The notes beneath the pieces were generated by a model that was not told the origin of the DNA, ran no database searches, and saw nothing but the letters and a program-made list of their open reading frames with translations. A program made the translations under genes and the position numbers. A stretch of 64,000 bases of DNA from Dillenia suffruticosa (taxonomy: Eukaryota; Streptophyta; Magnoliopsida; Dilleniales; Dilleniaceae), in NCBI GenBank assembly GCA_033439265.1, contig JAVTVX010000024.1:62001-126000 (forward strand), written 5' to 3'. Positions 25,708 to 37,292 of this stretch are shown piece by piece (positions within the stretch are counted from its first letter, which is position 1; the number at the start of each line of letters is the position of its first letter).

Positions 25708-28054
25708 CTCAAGAATGCCGGAGCAACTTTCCATCTGTTAGTCAACATGGTCTTTAATGAACAACTCGATAGAAATATGGAGGTCTATGTTGACGATATA
25801 TTCGTCAAAAGCGTCAATGTTGAAGATCATGTGGTAGATTTAGAAGAAACACTCCAAATGTTGGAACGTTATAATATGAAACTGAACTTAGCAAAATACA
25901 CCTTCAAAATCACTTCTGGAAAGTTTCTAGATTTCCTAATTACCAAGTGAAGGATTAAAACAAATTCGGAGAAAATACAAGCCATAATGGACATGGCACC
26001 GACGAGAACAATAAAAGAAATATAATGCCTCACGGGAAAGATTGCAACTCTAAATCGGTTCATGTCGAAAGTAGGGAAAAGTATAATATTTTAAAGAAAT
26101 CTCAGAAGTTCACGTAGACATCAGAGTGCCATGTAACGTTCTAGCGGCTAAAGAGTACCTCGCATCACCTCCACTCCTCTCCCAACCTATTCTAGAAACT
26201 CTATCTTTACATCTCTATCACTGACTGAGTACTCTACTATGTCCTTGTGATGTAGGAATTCGACACGCAAAAACCAATGTACTATATCAATCGTATACTT
26301 TAAAAGTCTAAGATTAATTATCGACCTATTAAGAAGATAGCCTTCACCTTAGTTATAACAATCAAACACCTCTGACCTTACTTTCAAGTTCACACAATTG
26401 TGGTATTGAACAATCAGTTTTTCAAGTAAATTCTACAAAAGGGATACCTTGGGTCGACTCGTTAAGTGGAGCATCAAGCTCGATGGATTGAATATCGAAT
26501 ATCAACCGAAATCAGCAATCAAAGGCCAAACTCTTGCCGACTTCATCATGGAATGCACACTCCCGCCACTCACTGAACGAACCCTACTAATGACTGAGAA
26601 GAATACTCGTTACCCAAATGGACCCTTCATATAGATGGGTTAGCGAACTTCTCAAAAAGCAAAGTTAGACTCATTCTTATGAGATCAGACAATTTTAAAG
26701 ATGAATACACCCTCCATTTGAAGCATGAACAACTAACAACTCACCCTCTAAAGCCCTTTAGTTAAGGCATAAGGTCACCCACTACGCCACTATCAATAGA
26801 GTTCTATAGAAGAATTCCTATATCTAGCCATACCTGAAATGCCTAACGCCTGAGAAAGGGAATTACGTGCTCAAAGAAATCTATAAAGAAATATGTGGCA
26901 ACCACTTGAGTGCTCAAAATTTGACGAACAAAGCTCTCTAACAATATTGATCTACCATGAAGACCGACACAGATAGTTACATTAGAAGATTTGACAAATG
27001 TCAACGCCTCTCGTCGGTACCACACCAACCCTCCACCGAACTCTGCCTGATAACGAATCCATGGTCCTTCACACAATAGGAAATGGACATCCTCGGGCTA
27101 TTCCCACCAACTATTGAACAGTGAAAGTTTCTAATCGTAACCATCGACTATTTCATCAAGTAAGTAAAAGTCGAACTGTTAGTCTAGATCAACACTAGGA
27201 AAAGCAAAATTTCATATAAACGTTCATCATCATCAGATTTGGCATGCCTCAAGTCCTTATCGCCAATAATGGCAAACAATTTGATAACAAGAGTTTCTAA
27301 GACTTCTACACAGATTGGAAATCCAGCATCATTTGGCCTCCTCACATATCCACAAACCAATGGTCTCGCTGAGATAACTAACTAAATAATTTTGCAAGGG
27401 CTAAAAGATGTATTAGATGAAATTAAAGGTCATTGGGTAGATAAACTCAAAAGTATTCTCTGAGCCTATCGAACAACTCCCTGAAGAGCAATGAGAGAAA
27501 CGTCATTCAGTCTGACTTACAACTGTAAAACAGTAATATCGGTGGAGATCGGCATTCATTCACTTTAAATAGATGAATACGAGCACAGACAAAATGAGCT
27601 TGCATTGCACGAATGATTAGATTTACTCCCTGAACTATGAGAAGTCGCGTCTATTCAAGTAGCCCCTTATCAATAGCAGATGACGCGATATTACAATAGG
27701 CGGGTCACGATTAGAACACTCAAGTCGTGTGATCTGGTGTTAAGTAAGCTAGCACCCAATTGGGAAAGCCATTACCAGGTACATTCGGACCATATACGTT
27801 TGGAAGTTCGATCGGGGACATATCGTCGCAATCACTTAGACGGCTCAATCATGTCCAGGACCTGGAACTCTGAAAACCTACGTATTTACTATCAATGATG
27901 ATTGCCACTCTCTTGTGGGAACACGCTCTGCTCTGTACCTAGTCAAGCGGTCAAGTAAGACCTCTACGATCAGGTAAGACCTCTATGGTCCTCCACTATG
28001 TTATACTATCCTATCTGTCGACCGATCTGTCTTTATGTTTATGTTTTCCAAAGC

Positions 28055-28590
28055 ATGTCGTCAATAAGAGATGTATCTTCCCAACAGGTAGACACAGCTC
28101 ATTCTATCATTTGAACTCTCATGATCAAATATTTTATCGAACGTAGTGTGTTCTTAGTAAAGGATGTATCTTCCCGATAGATAGATATGATCCATCATAT
28201 CAATTAAATCATCATGACCGAATATTCTATCGAACGTAACGTACCGTCAATAAGGGATGTATCTTCCCGACGGATAGGCATGACTCATCCAATCGTTTGA
28301 ACTCTCGTAACTGAAAGTTCTACTAAACGTAGTGTGTCATCAATAAGGAATACATCTCCTTAACGGGTAGGCACGATCTGCCCTATTGTTTGAACTCTTA
28401 TAATTGAAGGTTCCATCGAACATAGCGTATCGTCAATAAGGGATCATCTCCCTAATGGGTAGATAGGGTCCATCCTATCATTTGGATTTTTCTAAATGAA
28501 TGTTCTACCAAATGTAATGTGTCAGCAATAAGGGATGTATCTATCTGAGGGGTAGACACAGTACATTCTATCGTTTGAACTCTTAAAATA
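28055..28590. repeat. Tandem array of ~90 bp units in the 3' region of fossil 2
   Basis: About six degenerate copies of a 90-94 base unit, each with a version of GTCAATAAGGGATGTATCTTC, then GGGTAGGCACGA, then TCGTTTGAACTCT and TCGAACGTAGTGTG. It lies after the last pol motif and before the right LTR. Tandem arrays in this hypervariable 3' region are known for Tat/Ogre-type plant elements. Confidence 0.8.
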
Positions 28591-29660
28591 AGTTAACTGA
28601 CATTTAAGCACACTAAGGAGAATGTTAATCAAACGATTCAAATATGTCGAGAAGTATTATTATAGTTTACAAGATAGACATGCAGTACAATTTCAAAAGG
28701 AAGGGACAAGAAGTTCATCCGCAAATATTATTACAAGACAGAGTAGACACAAATGAAAGGAGAAGTACGAAATTTCATACAAGACAAAAAAGACATCATA
28801 CAATCGCGAAAAAATTTAAAAAAAAAAATTACAAAAGAAGTTGGAAAGGATTTTGAAAGGGTGAAAGATAGCCAAAAAGAAACAGAAAAAATATATCAAG
28901 TTTCACACATTGTCCATCAACCGATCTTCTTCAATATCTCAACTCCCCTTATTGCCTGACCCAAAAAATACTGAAAAAGAATCCTTAGCCACCTGTTGCA
29001 CAAAGGGCTGGATGATGGTTTTGATCTCGAGAAGAGAGCTTTCTCTACAAACAAAAATCTCTCTAATTTTTTAGTTAAAATCTCTCTGTACCTGAATCTA
29101 GCATTTTCGACAAATTCCAATGGATTCCACTATAATGCTGGGATTCCAAACATCATGATAGAACTTTGTATTGACAGTTCCATTCTTGATAGAGTCTTAT
29201 ATCGGCAGAAGTCTTCTAAATCACTGGGTTTTATAGTTCAAAACCTATATTCAAGCTATCTCTTGAAAACACTGACTCTCAACAGAAGGGACTTATAAAA
29301 TTGTTTTCAGATTACTCGAAATCACTTCAAGACGATACTGAAACCTCATGTTCTATTTATAATCATGAAGGCGTGATCCCTACGATTATGGGCGAATAAA
29401 ACACCCCTAATAAAAGACGTGCATAATGAATGAAGAATTCAAAATCTCCAATACCTTATGTAGCATTTATTCCGAAATTATCTATTTGGTTGTTATCTTT
29501 ACTAATACTCCCATGACCTTTTAAGCAGTAATCTTTAAACTTTCTTCTTATACCATTTTCTTTAAAACAACACAAGAAATAGGGGCAAATGATGATACAT
29601 GACCCAAAAGTCCATTATCATAGAACTTAAATCCAGGATCGGTAGTTCCCGCGAACGAAA

Positions 29661-30213
29661 TGATCCTTTCTGTCGGAGGGACGTGACCTACTCTCTTGGT
29701 ACTCACCGAGTAGATTCTCATCAATAGCCAGCTGATCACTCACAACACCTCCTTGGTGCTCAATATTTGGTCAACTCCGAGGAATATTCAACTTCTCTTA
29801 AATTACAGAAGCAATATTTCGTAATTAATCAGGAGATTCTGAATCTTAATTGATAAAGATAGAAGTCTCTCAGTAACTAGAAATTTCTTAACCAGAAAGA
29901 TCTCGAATCTCATGAAAATCTTTTCTTAAGTGTTCTACAATCTCAGAGGTACAAAAGATTCATTGAAGCAACCTATATATAAGGACACCGCCAAGAAAAG
30001 TTATAATAACTTACATATAGCACACAAAAATATAACGAAACCCTCTTTCCATCTTTTTTTTTGTGAAAATTGTTCTCTGATTTGAGCGTTGAATCTCCAC
30101 TATCGAAATACTCTTTGGTGATCTTTTATAGATTTTATCGATTAAGATAGTCTGATGGTCAAATATGTCATTCAGTCGGTAAAGTTATTATTTGTGAAAT
30201 AAAATCCACGTCA
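29661..30213 (+). repeat. Right (3') LTR of fossil 2
   Basis: Partner of 22849-23416. It ends AAATCCACGTCA and is followed at once by ATAAC, the candidate target duplication. The intron of FKBP19 resumes here. Confidence 0.85.
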
Positions 30214-31296
30214 ATAACTCGGATAACAAGTAAGCTAAATTCTGCGCACATTGCAAGCTCTCTGCATGAATTAACTGCATGTCTTGTCACACCTGTGCAA
30301 CAGTGTTTCATCACTTATCCTCTAAAGTGCTATCTGCCCTAAATCTAAGTGTTAATTTCAACCGTCAGCAAAATGGTTGGTAACTAGAAGCTCCTATGCA
30401 GAGGGTGGTTATTTAGCCGGCTTATTTGTCCAGAATTTACTTTTTCTTTTTACGTAATAGTTTGTCAAAAACTGAAATGAATTTAATAAAAGATACATTT
30501 AAGAAAAAAATTAAAAAGTAAATTTGGGAGAAAAGTATCAACGTGATCCTCTGGTTAAAAGATTGAAAGTTTTACTCACCATTTTAAACTTTTATTCTTC
30601 CGCATTAAAAAAATATAATTTTAATATTTAAAGGCATTATAAGAAATAAAATTTTGACACATTTCGAATCACCGTTAAGGATTTAATTGTTATGGATTGT
30701 AAGGCGATCATTCGTAAAACTTCTCTCCAATAAAATCAATAAAACTAGTCATTAGCTTATGAATAGACTACCTTTCATAATCGGTTCACTCTTTCATTGA
30801 ATGAGAGTTGAAAACCTTAAGTCAGGATTGGATTCTCACAATGATGTGACCACTAGCACAGGCACAGAGTCCTGTTTTGTCAAATTTAATTCCAAGTGAG
30901 AAACTTAACACATCAATCTTTTCTTTAAATAGAGAAAATAACTAAGAAATGAACGAGACAGTGGCCAAAATCTCTTCTAGAATCATATGTGAGCAACAAT
31001 AAATAATGAAAACATACAACTTAGCAACCTTCTCGTCGGAAAACTCCCACTCCGATTAGTCCCATGTCGCAAAAACATTTTTTGAACCACCGATGGCCAA
31101 TCGATCAAATAGGTGATGGTGTTAATTCGCTTGATCAACTTTAAAGTTCAAAAATTAAAAAATATATATATATTGGGAGAGTACTTTAAAATTGGACCCG
31201 ACAATACTCGGATTGAAATAGTCGAATTATAACTCCAATAGTAATTGATTTAAAAAAAATAAATTGAACTACACAAGTTAATATAAATTTTCTCAC
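30214..31296. other. Remainder of FKBP19 intron 7
   Basis: Host intron upstream (on the - strand) of the fossil 2 insertion. No exon or transposon end was recognised. The donor at exon 7 is GTGAGA (31296 downwards), a normal plant donor. Confidence 0.55.
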
Positions 31297-34200
31297 CTCT
31301 TGAGATCCTATTTTAAATTTGAAAAAGTCCTTGTCATTACCCTGCAAATGTAGAAGGCCAGAATGTAGTGTTGTGAAATAAAACAGCACAAATCTACATT
31401 GAAACGTGAGGTTAAGTAATACCTCAAAAGAACCTCCTTTTGTCTTGTTTCAGCTACAAATATACGGCCATAGTATCCTATGGTGTAACCATCCCAGTCA
31501 ACCTTCATGGAAATGAGAAGGGAAGATGGCAAGGTAGGGTAATCAGGTCACAGGAAAACAGTAGAAATAGCAAAAATGAATTGACTGTAACTCTACAGGC
31601 AGGCACATCTGCAATTGCAGGTCTACATTCAAGAAACACGAAGGCGATTAGTCCTTAATTCATGTCCGATGGGCCTGACAAATCCAGCACCACTAAAGCG
31701 CGCTCCTACAAAACACGAGGGGACCCAGCTACACGCCATCCCAGTGGCCGTTTTGAGTTCAAGTGGTAGTTAAGAACAGAAACAGCTATTATTACTATAG
31801 CCTGCAAAGGGGGAAAGAATAGTTGCTAGCATTATTCTGCTCTCAGTTATGGGGAGTTTCCTCTAGTTGCTTTTTGCTAGACATCGTATAATATTCTAGA
31901 CCAAAAATTTCCTATCAAGAAGCCACTTTAATACCCCTTCATTCTATTGGTCCGTATCAACTTATTGCTATGCTTGATATGTCTGTTAATTTAACATTTT
32001 AGGCTTAACTTTGTTTAATGTAAAGGAAGTCAAATTTAAATATGAAATCAATGAAATTGAACTTATCATAACAAAATCTTAACAAATTAAGAAATAGATT
32101 TAAAATTTGTATGAATAACAAATAAAGGTTCATTATTCACAATTAAAAATTAATTTTTTATTTGCGGTCAGCCACTATAATTTATATTAGTGCAAATTCG
32201 ATAATATTACTATGTTTTGTTGTTATACATTAATTGTTAAATTAACAATGGCTACAAGAGCAATAAATCAAACTTTTTTATTACCGTTACATGGTCAATC
32301 TGATTTCCAAATTATAAAATTTATTGGCTATAATTAATTGTAATTTTAGATTTACTAATAGTGCAGCAAAATATTTTTCTTAACAATACTAAGAGAAAAA
32401 AAGTAATTAGATTGTATGGTGAGGTCATAGTAAATTTTACATTTTCTAATTAAATTAGGGTTTTTTTTTTTTAAAACCCCAAAGAGATAAAACATAAATA
32501 TAGCGATAAGATGACATAAACCAATAGAATGGGGGACCTAAGGGGATAGAGGATCCATATTCGCTTAAGAGTAAAACTTTTTTTTTGGGTTATTTCTCTT
32601 CTTGCAGGGAAGGGAGAAATTTTGACGGAAGATGAAAACAGAATAGAGAATCCTATAAAAAATAAAAATCATACCTGTGAACTGGATGTCCTAATTTCAA
32701 CAAAAGGGGCAGACACTTGCAGTGAAACTAAACCTAAACACGAGGTATGCATTTACAGAAATTTGGGCTTACCACTACCGTCTCTCCCATCTTTGGCAAG
32801 GGTCCAGTTCCCACTCGCAAGTCCTGCAACCTTAGGAATTGGAATCAAAATGAAAAAATTAAGAAGAATTACTCACTTTTCTAGAAGCATGTACTAACCA
32901 GTGAATCCATCTCTTGTTTAAAGAAGAAGGGAAAAGGCCTGGACAGGAGTTTGATATGATTCTTAGATCACAGGTCAAACCAAATCAGAAGGGGGTTAAG
33001 TGAAACCTGTTTAAAAGTAAAACTAAAGGACAAATCTGCTAACAGCGAAAGCACATAGGGGTATTCTAAAACATTTTCCATTGGGTTGGGAAATGATTTT
33101 TTGGACCACAACACATGGGAGTTAATGAAGCTTTCTGAAGAAGGAAATAAGTATCTAAGTTTAGACAGACAGTTATGTAGGAGAGACCTTATATTGAAGA
33201 CATGAATCAGTTTCTGTGTAGTCTGGATATCGCATCTTGTCTTGCCATAATTCTTCCCTCTTAAGTGCTGGCACTTTCAAGGTCCAAGCATAATTACCTT
33301 GTAAAATCCTTACAAGTTTAGTATAATCCAGGATGACTACACGTGACATACATAGAACAACGTGAAAGAAAGAGCACTGTAACATAAGACAGCAAAAATA
33401 GAAATAGAACCACGTATGCAAGCTGTTGCAGCGAGAAAGAAACTGGACTAAACATCTTAAAACAGTGTTTGGACCGCAGGAAGGAACATCTACAATATGA
33501 GCAAAGCATAGAGGCAAATGAAAAATATAGATTGGGGATGGCTACGTAATAAATAATACATTTATGGGGGGTGAGGAGAAAACAAGGTTACAGTCGGTAA
33601 ATTCAGATGCAAGAGCAGCTGGGTCTTTTGAGGCATTGAAGAGGGTTCCGGCCACAAATCCGAGAGATGTAATCAGAGCTTGTCTTCTCAAGAAATCTCC
33701 TCCAGAACACAAAGGCAACATAAAATATTAATTGAGATTGATACAAACAAGTGCAGTTGAATTGGATAAAGACTTGATAAATCCTTCCAATAACCATACC
33801 TCCGGAAACAACATTAGGCTTTTGTGGCAGAGGATCGCGAATATGATCAATAGATTGAAGGTCTGCTATTATTTGCGCCATCCGTCTCTGAGTTGTATTC
33901 TATTGACATATTTATAAAAATACAAGTGATGACATCAAACAACAGGCAAACAAAAACAAAATCCCATCATTTCCTAGATTATTCATTTCAAAAAATCTAA
34001 CACAAAGGGTCAGAAGACGTGGAACCTACGAGAGTGGAAGAATAGCCACCAGGAGGCAGGGGGTTTAAAAGGCTTTGGGGGAGAAAGAGGTCCATTTGCT
34101 GATACGAATATAGACGCTTTCATCTTTTTTCTTTCTTCTCTATTCTTTCTCCTTGTCCACTCAGGCAGAGGATGGACAGAGAGAGAGAGATTCGGTCGCG

Positions 34201-34340
34201 TGGTTGATAGCAAGAGTAGCTTGATTGGAGTTTGGCGGACAGATGACGACCACCTCCTTCTGTTACCATACTTCCTTTGGCCTTCTAGAAACTACAAACA
34301 CACAGAGACGCAGCACCTCCCTTGTTGTTTTTAATTTTCC

Positions 34341-34352
34341 TTTTTTATAATT
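34341..34352 (-). promoter_or_regulatory. Possible TATA box of FKBP19
   Basis: AATTATAAAAAA on the - strand, about 220 bases before the exon 1 ATG. Position and sequence fit a TATA box, but the region is AT-rich and the match could be chance. Confidence 0.3.
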
Positions 34353-35130
34353 ACAAATATCCTTGGACTATTTTTCAAATTGCATCTTGTGGTTTCAAAA
34401 TTGTCAATCGAAACTTTGACAAGTTGCACTTTTATTAACAAGTGAGAAGCCTTGTTCTGGGTTAAAACCCCACTGGCTTTTGTTCTTGATATTTATTTAT
34501 GGGATTTGATTGATTTTATTTTACGTCTCCTCCGCGCATTCCTGAGGTTTCCATTCCTGAGGGTCCCGTCCTGGAATCTGTTTCTGCTCTCATATTTCAG
34601 ATCAACCTTCCAAATTGTGCTTATAATTCTGATGTTTGCCTTTTATTAATTTTTAGTTCTTACCTCACTAAGTGCCCTCTAATTGTGCTTAGCCTTGTTC
34701 AAGGAATTCGCATGCAGATGCTCGTGTCCCCTTTGGCCGAATTATGACAAACTAATATTATGCGTGGGCACCCTTTTTTTTTTCTTTTTAATCACATAAT
34801 TCTCTCTCCCCTCTCTGACCTCATTTTGATAAATAGCCGAATTGAAAGAAGAAATTTGAAATTTTCATTCAAAACAGACTATATGGCGAGGTCTTTGGAC
34901 GGACTCAAGACTTCTTGTCAGATGACAATTCCTCCAGTTTCAGAGATGCGAAAACACTAAGAACTCGAGTTTTATACCTCAATCACTGGGATTGACCATA
35001 AATTCCGGCAACTGTTACGGGGAAGGAGAGAGAAAACGATGGTTGTTGCGAGTTTTATAGGGATATAATGTTTTTTTTAAATGAAATAAAATAACATAGA
35101 TGAAGAAAATATTCCAAAACTAACACATAT
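34353..35130. other. Upstream region of FKBP19, no gene seen
   Basis: Frames at 34452-34649 and 34760-34960 (+) show no known domain or splice support. Nothing else was recognised. Confidence 0.45.
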
Positions 35131-37275
35131 CGAGACTCGACGTGATACATCGAGATTTCAAGACTCAAAATATTTTAAAAAATTGGTGAACAGTGCATAT
35201 CAAGTATTCAATACTCAATATATTTGCTCCCCTCTACACTTATGAAATTTCCAATTCTCATCTCCATTCAACATTTATACAATTTCCAATTCCCATATTT
35301 ATTCTCCAAAGTATATCAATTCTCATACCCAAACATCTAAACAACAAATAATATCCAACTTTTCACCGATATAGTAAATCCAACAAACAAACCAAATCAA
35401 GTGTAGTAAGCTTTAGACAGAAAAACCAACACACAATAGAGTATAAATTTCATTAATATAAAAAAATATACAAAATACAGAATACATAAATTTTAACGTT
35501 GTTTTCTTTTCCTTGTGTATTGTCTAATATCTAAATCAACTCTAGTATTTGTATTATCATCACAAGACACTAAACACAAATCATTTATTTGTGTGATTTG
35601 TGAAGGTGCTACATACTCTTGGTAGGGTTCAAAAAAAACTAGAGAGAACACGTGATAAACGGGTGCTGCATCATTTCTCTCAACTTGTGTCAATCCCTTA
35701 TCCATATAGATATCGGGACGAACTCCCCTCTGTGGAGTCCCTGGAGTGTAAATCTGAGAGAAATCATCAAATACAGGTATGTAAAAAGACAAAAACTTAA
35801 CGTACCCACTCAAAGGTCTTGCGAAGTCATGTGGATGCTGAAATGGTAGAGGTGATGCATAATATGATGATGGTTGTGATCTCCTAAGACGAGCTCTCCC
35901 TCGTTATCGTCCACGTGCTCGGTTCTCATCACCTCACTCGTCACCAATTCTAGCTGGTCTAGATTTCAAGAGATATGTTATGTCATCTGTCAAGATCAAA
36001 ATGGCTGAATCCGTCAATCCATGCACGTTGACACCCTAAGTGTCTCGAATCTGATGCAAAATATACCACTACAAGAAATTATATATATGTTAACTAAATA
36101 AAAAAATCTAAATCATTGATATAAACGAAAAATAGGAAATTGTACACTTATCACATAACCCAAACAATATTCTTGATGACCAATGAATCAACAGAGATGG
36201 TGCAGTACTAAGCGAAGAAGGTAGGATCGATAGCGGATCCATACGACGTGTCAAGTCGAAGTAAATGGTCGTGTCGCTGAATCCAAATGTTTACATACCG
36301 TGCATACTCTACCAACTAATCAATCTCCCATGAACATCTCGTTCTCGTATCGTGAAGTCAATTTTCAATATCACAATGAATCAGAATATACTGAAACTCT
36401 CCATACTGACAGATCAGTTTATCTAAAAAGTGTTATTCCACTATACTAAAACAGATAAGTGGTACGCGTGCATATCAAATATTTTTCCCCTCGTGACAGT
36501 AGTAAGGAAGAGAAGACAATACGTTCTCGGTATGCGATACCCACACTTCGTGATCCATCGTTTGCCTGTCAAGTATCTCCTTATACACTAATACCACGTG
36601 TGTAGGGAATGTAGTGCTATCGAAATTGTTAAAAAATTATGCAAATAAATCAACTTTTACAATTTGAATCCTAAATATATATTTTATAATTATATTCTAA
36701 ATCGTAAACTCTAAATTTATAATTATAATAATTCAACATATTAATTTATATTAATTAAACATATAACAAAACTACTAATTAATAAATTGGTCAAAATACT
36801 ATAAACCCATAAATTTATACTAAACATTCAATAAACCCTAAATCCTAAATTAATACTAAATTTTCAATAAACCATAAACTCTAAATTTTATAATTAAATC
36901 TCTCCACAAATATATTTCAATGATTATAATATATATCACCTATCAAATATCATTCACCATGAAATTAAACATTTCAATTTCGAAGAAACAAAGAGGACCA
37001 AAAAAACAACGTATCTTTGAAACTTATGTTGCAGGTTGCACAAAAGATTGCAAGGTGCATAATTAAGCTGTCGAAGGTTGTAGCATCCACTGAAAATGCA
37101 CAAATACAGCAAGGATTACACAGGCAGAGGCTTAGGGTGGTTAGGGTTTCGTCGCGCGCAAGGAGTTGAGGAGAGAAAGAAGAAACGGAAAGGGAGGGGT
37201 TTTTTAGGAGATCGAATATGTCGAGTGTTGAAAACTAGATATGAACAGTACATATCGAGTGTTGAACACTCGAAA
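35125..37275. repeat. Flanking palindromic repeats around the PMD remnant
   Basis: A block like GAACAGTGCATATCAAGTAT at about 35192-35225 matches GAACAGTACATATCGAGTGT at about 37240-37275 in the same orientation. Each block contains near-palindromes of the type CGAGTGTTGAACACTCG. The pair brackets the PMD remnant and may mark the ends of the element that carried it. The span given covers both copies and what lies between. Confidence 0.4.
35490..36610 (-). pseudogene. Plant mobile domain (PMD, MAIN-like) gene remnant
   Basis: On the - strand, from about 36610 downward, blocks such as HEVWVSHTENVLSSLPYYCH, then YARVPLICFSIVE and HFLD follow the plant mobile domain pattern (W..Y, LP..C, A..PLICF.IVE.H..D). 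This is the domain of MAIN-like proteins and of proteins often annotated 'serine/threonine-protein phosphatase 7 long form homolog'. The C-terminal part is the 107-codon frame 35493-35813 (FDDFSQIYTPGTPQRGVRPD). The copy is interrupted by stops and frame changes and cannot make a full protein. PMD genes often travel with Mutator-like or Ty3 elements; the repeats flanking this one are noted separately. Confidence 0.65.
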
Positions 37276-37292
37276 TCGAATGGGCATGATAG

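Larger units (their letters stand above)
22841..30213 (+). mobile_element. Fossil 2: Ty3/gypsy LTR retrotransposon inside FKBP19 intron 7, broken
   Basis: Element of about 7.4 kb on the + strand, opposite to FKBP19. Left LTR about 22841/22849-23416, PBS-like sequence at 23421-23437, protease region from about 23490, RT about 24360-25950, RNase H about 26440-26620, integrase about 26860-27800, a tandem array 28055-28590, and right LTR about 29652/29661-30213. No gag was recognised. The LTRs are visibly diverged, far more than those of fossil 1, so this is an older insertion; many breaks. ATAAC stands at 22836-22840 and 30214-30218 and fits a 5 bp target duplication if the LTR starts at 22841; a TG start would put it at 22849. 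The motif set and 3' tandem repeats suggest a Tat-like non-chromovirus, but that is inference. It also carries a hAT-like insertion. Confidence 0.85.
22030..34123 (-). pseudogene. FKBP19: FKBP19, thylakoid-lumen FKBP-type prolyl isomerase, ten exons, damaged
   Basis: FKBP-type peptidyl-prolyl cis-trans isomerase. Exons on the - strand: 34123-34026, 33885-33800, 33699-33592, 33273-33188, 32823-32773, 31502-31423, 31341-31297, 22831-22776, 22270-22195, 22140-22030; about 265 codons (from memory Arabidopsis has about 256). Exon 1 is a Ser/Pro/Lys-rich transit peptide from MKASIFVSANGP. Exon 3 holds a twin-Arg lumen signal (DFLRRQALITSLGFVAG). Later blocks: VDWDGYTIGYYGRIF, GNDKDFFKFKIGSQE, VIPAFEEAVSGMALGGIR, then VLRNQGLIDKTLLFDIELLK. 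Defects: exon 9 reads IIVPPELG-stop-PDNDF, where relatives have Tyr; exon 6 is 80 bases, not 81, which shifts frame; exon 4 has +1 and -1 changes that cancel; exon 10 starts with extra residues. The exon 2 acceptor is uncertain (33885 or 33887). Intron 7 carries fossil 2. It is either a recent pseudogene or hit by sequence errors. Confidence 0.88.

Noticed and set aside
33173-33517. 114-codon - strand frame as an independent gene
   Set aside because: Only its last 29 codons are real: they are FKBP19 exon 4. The rest is intron.
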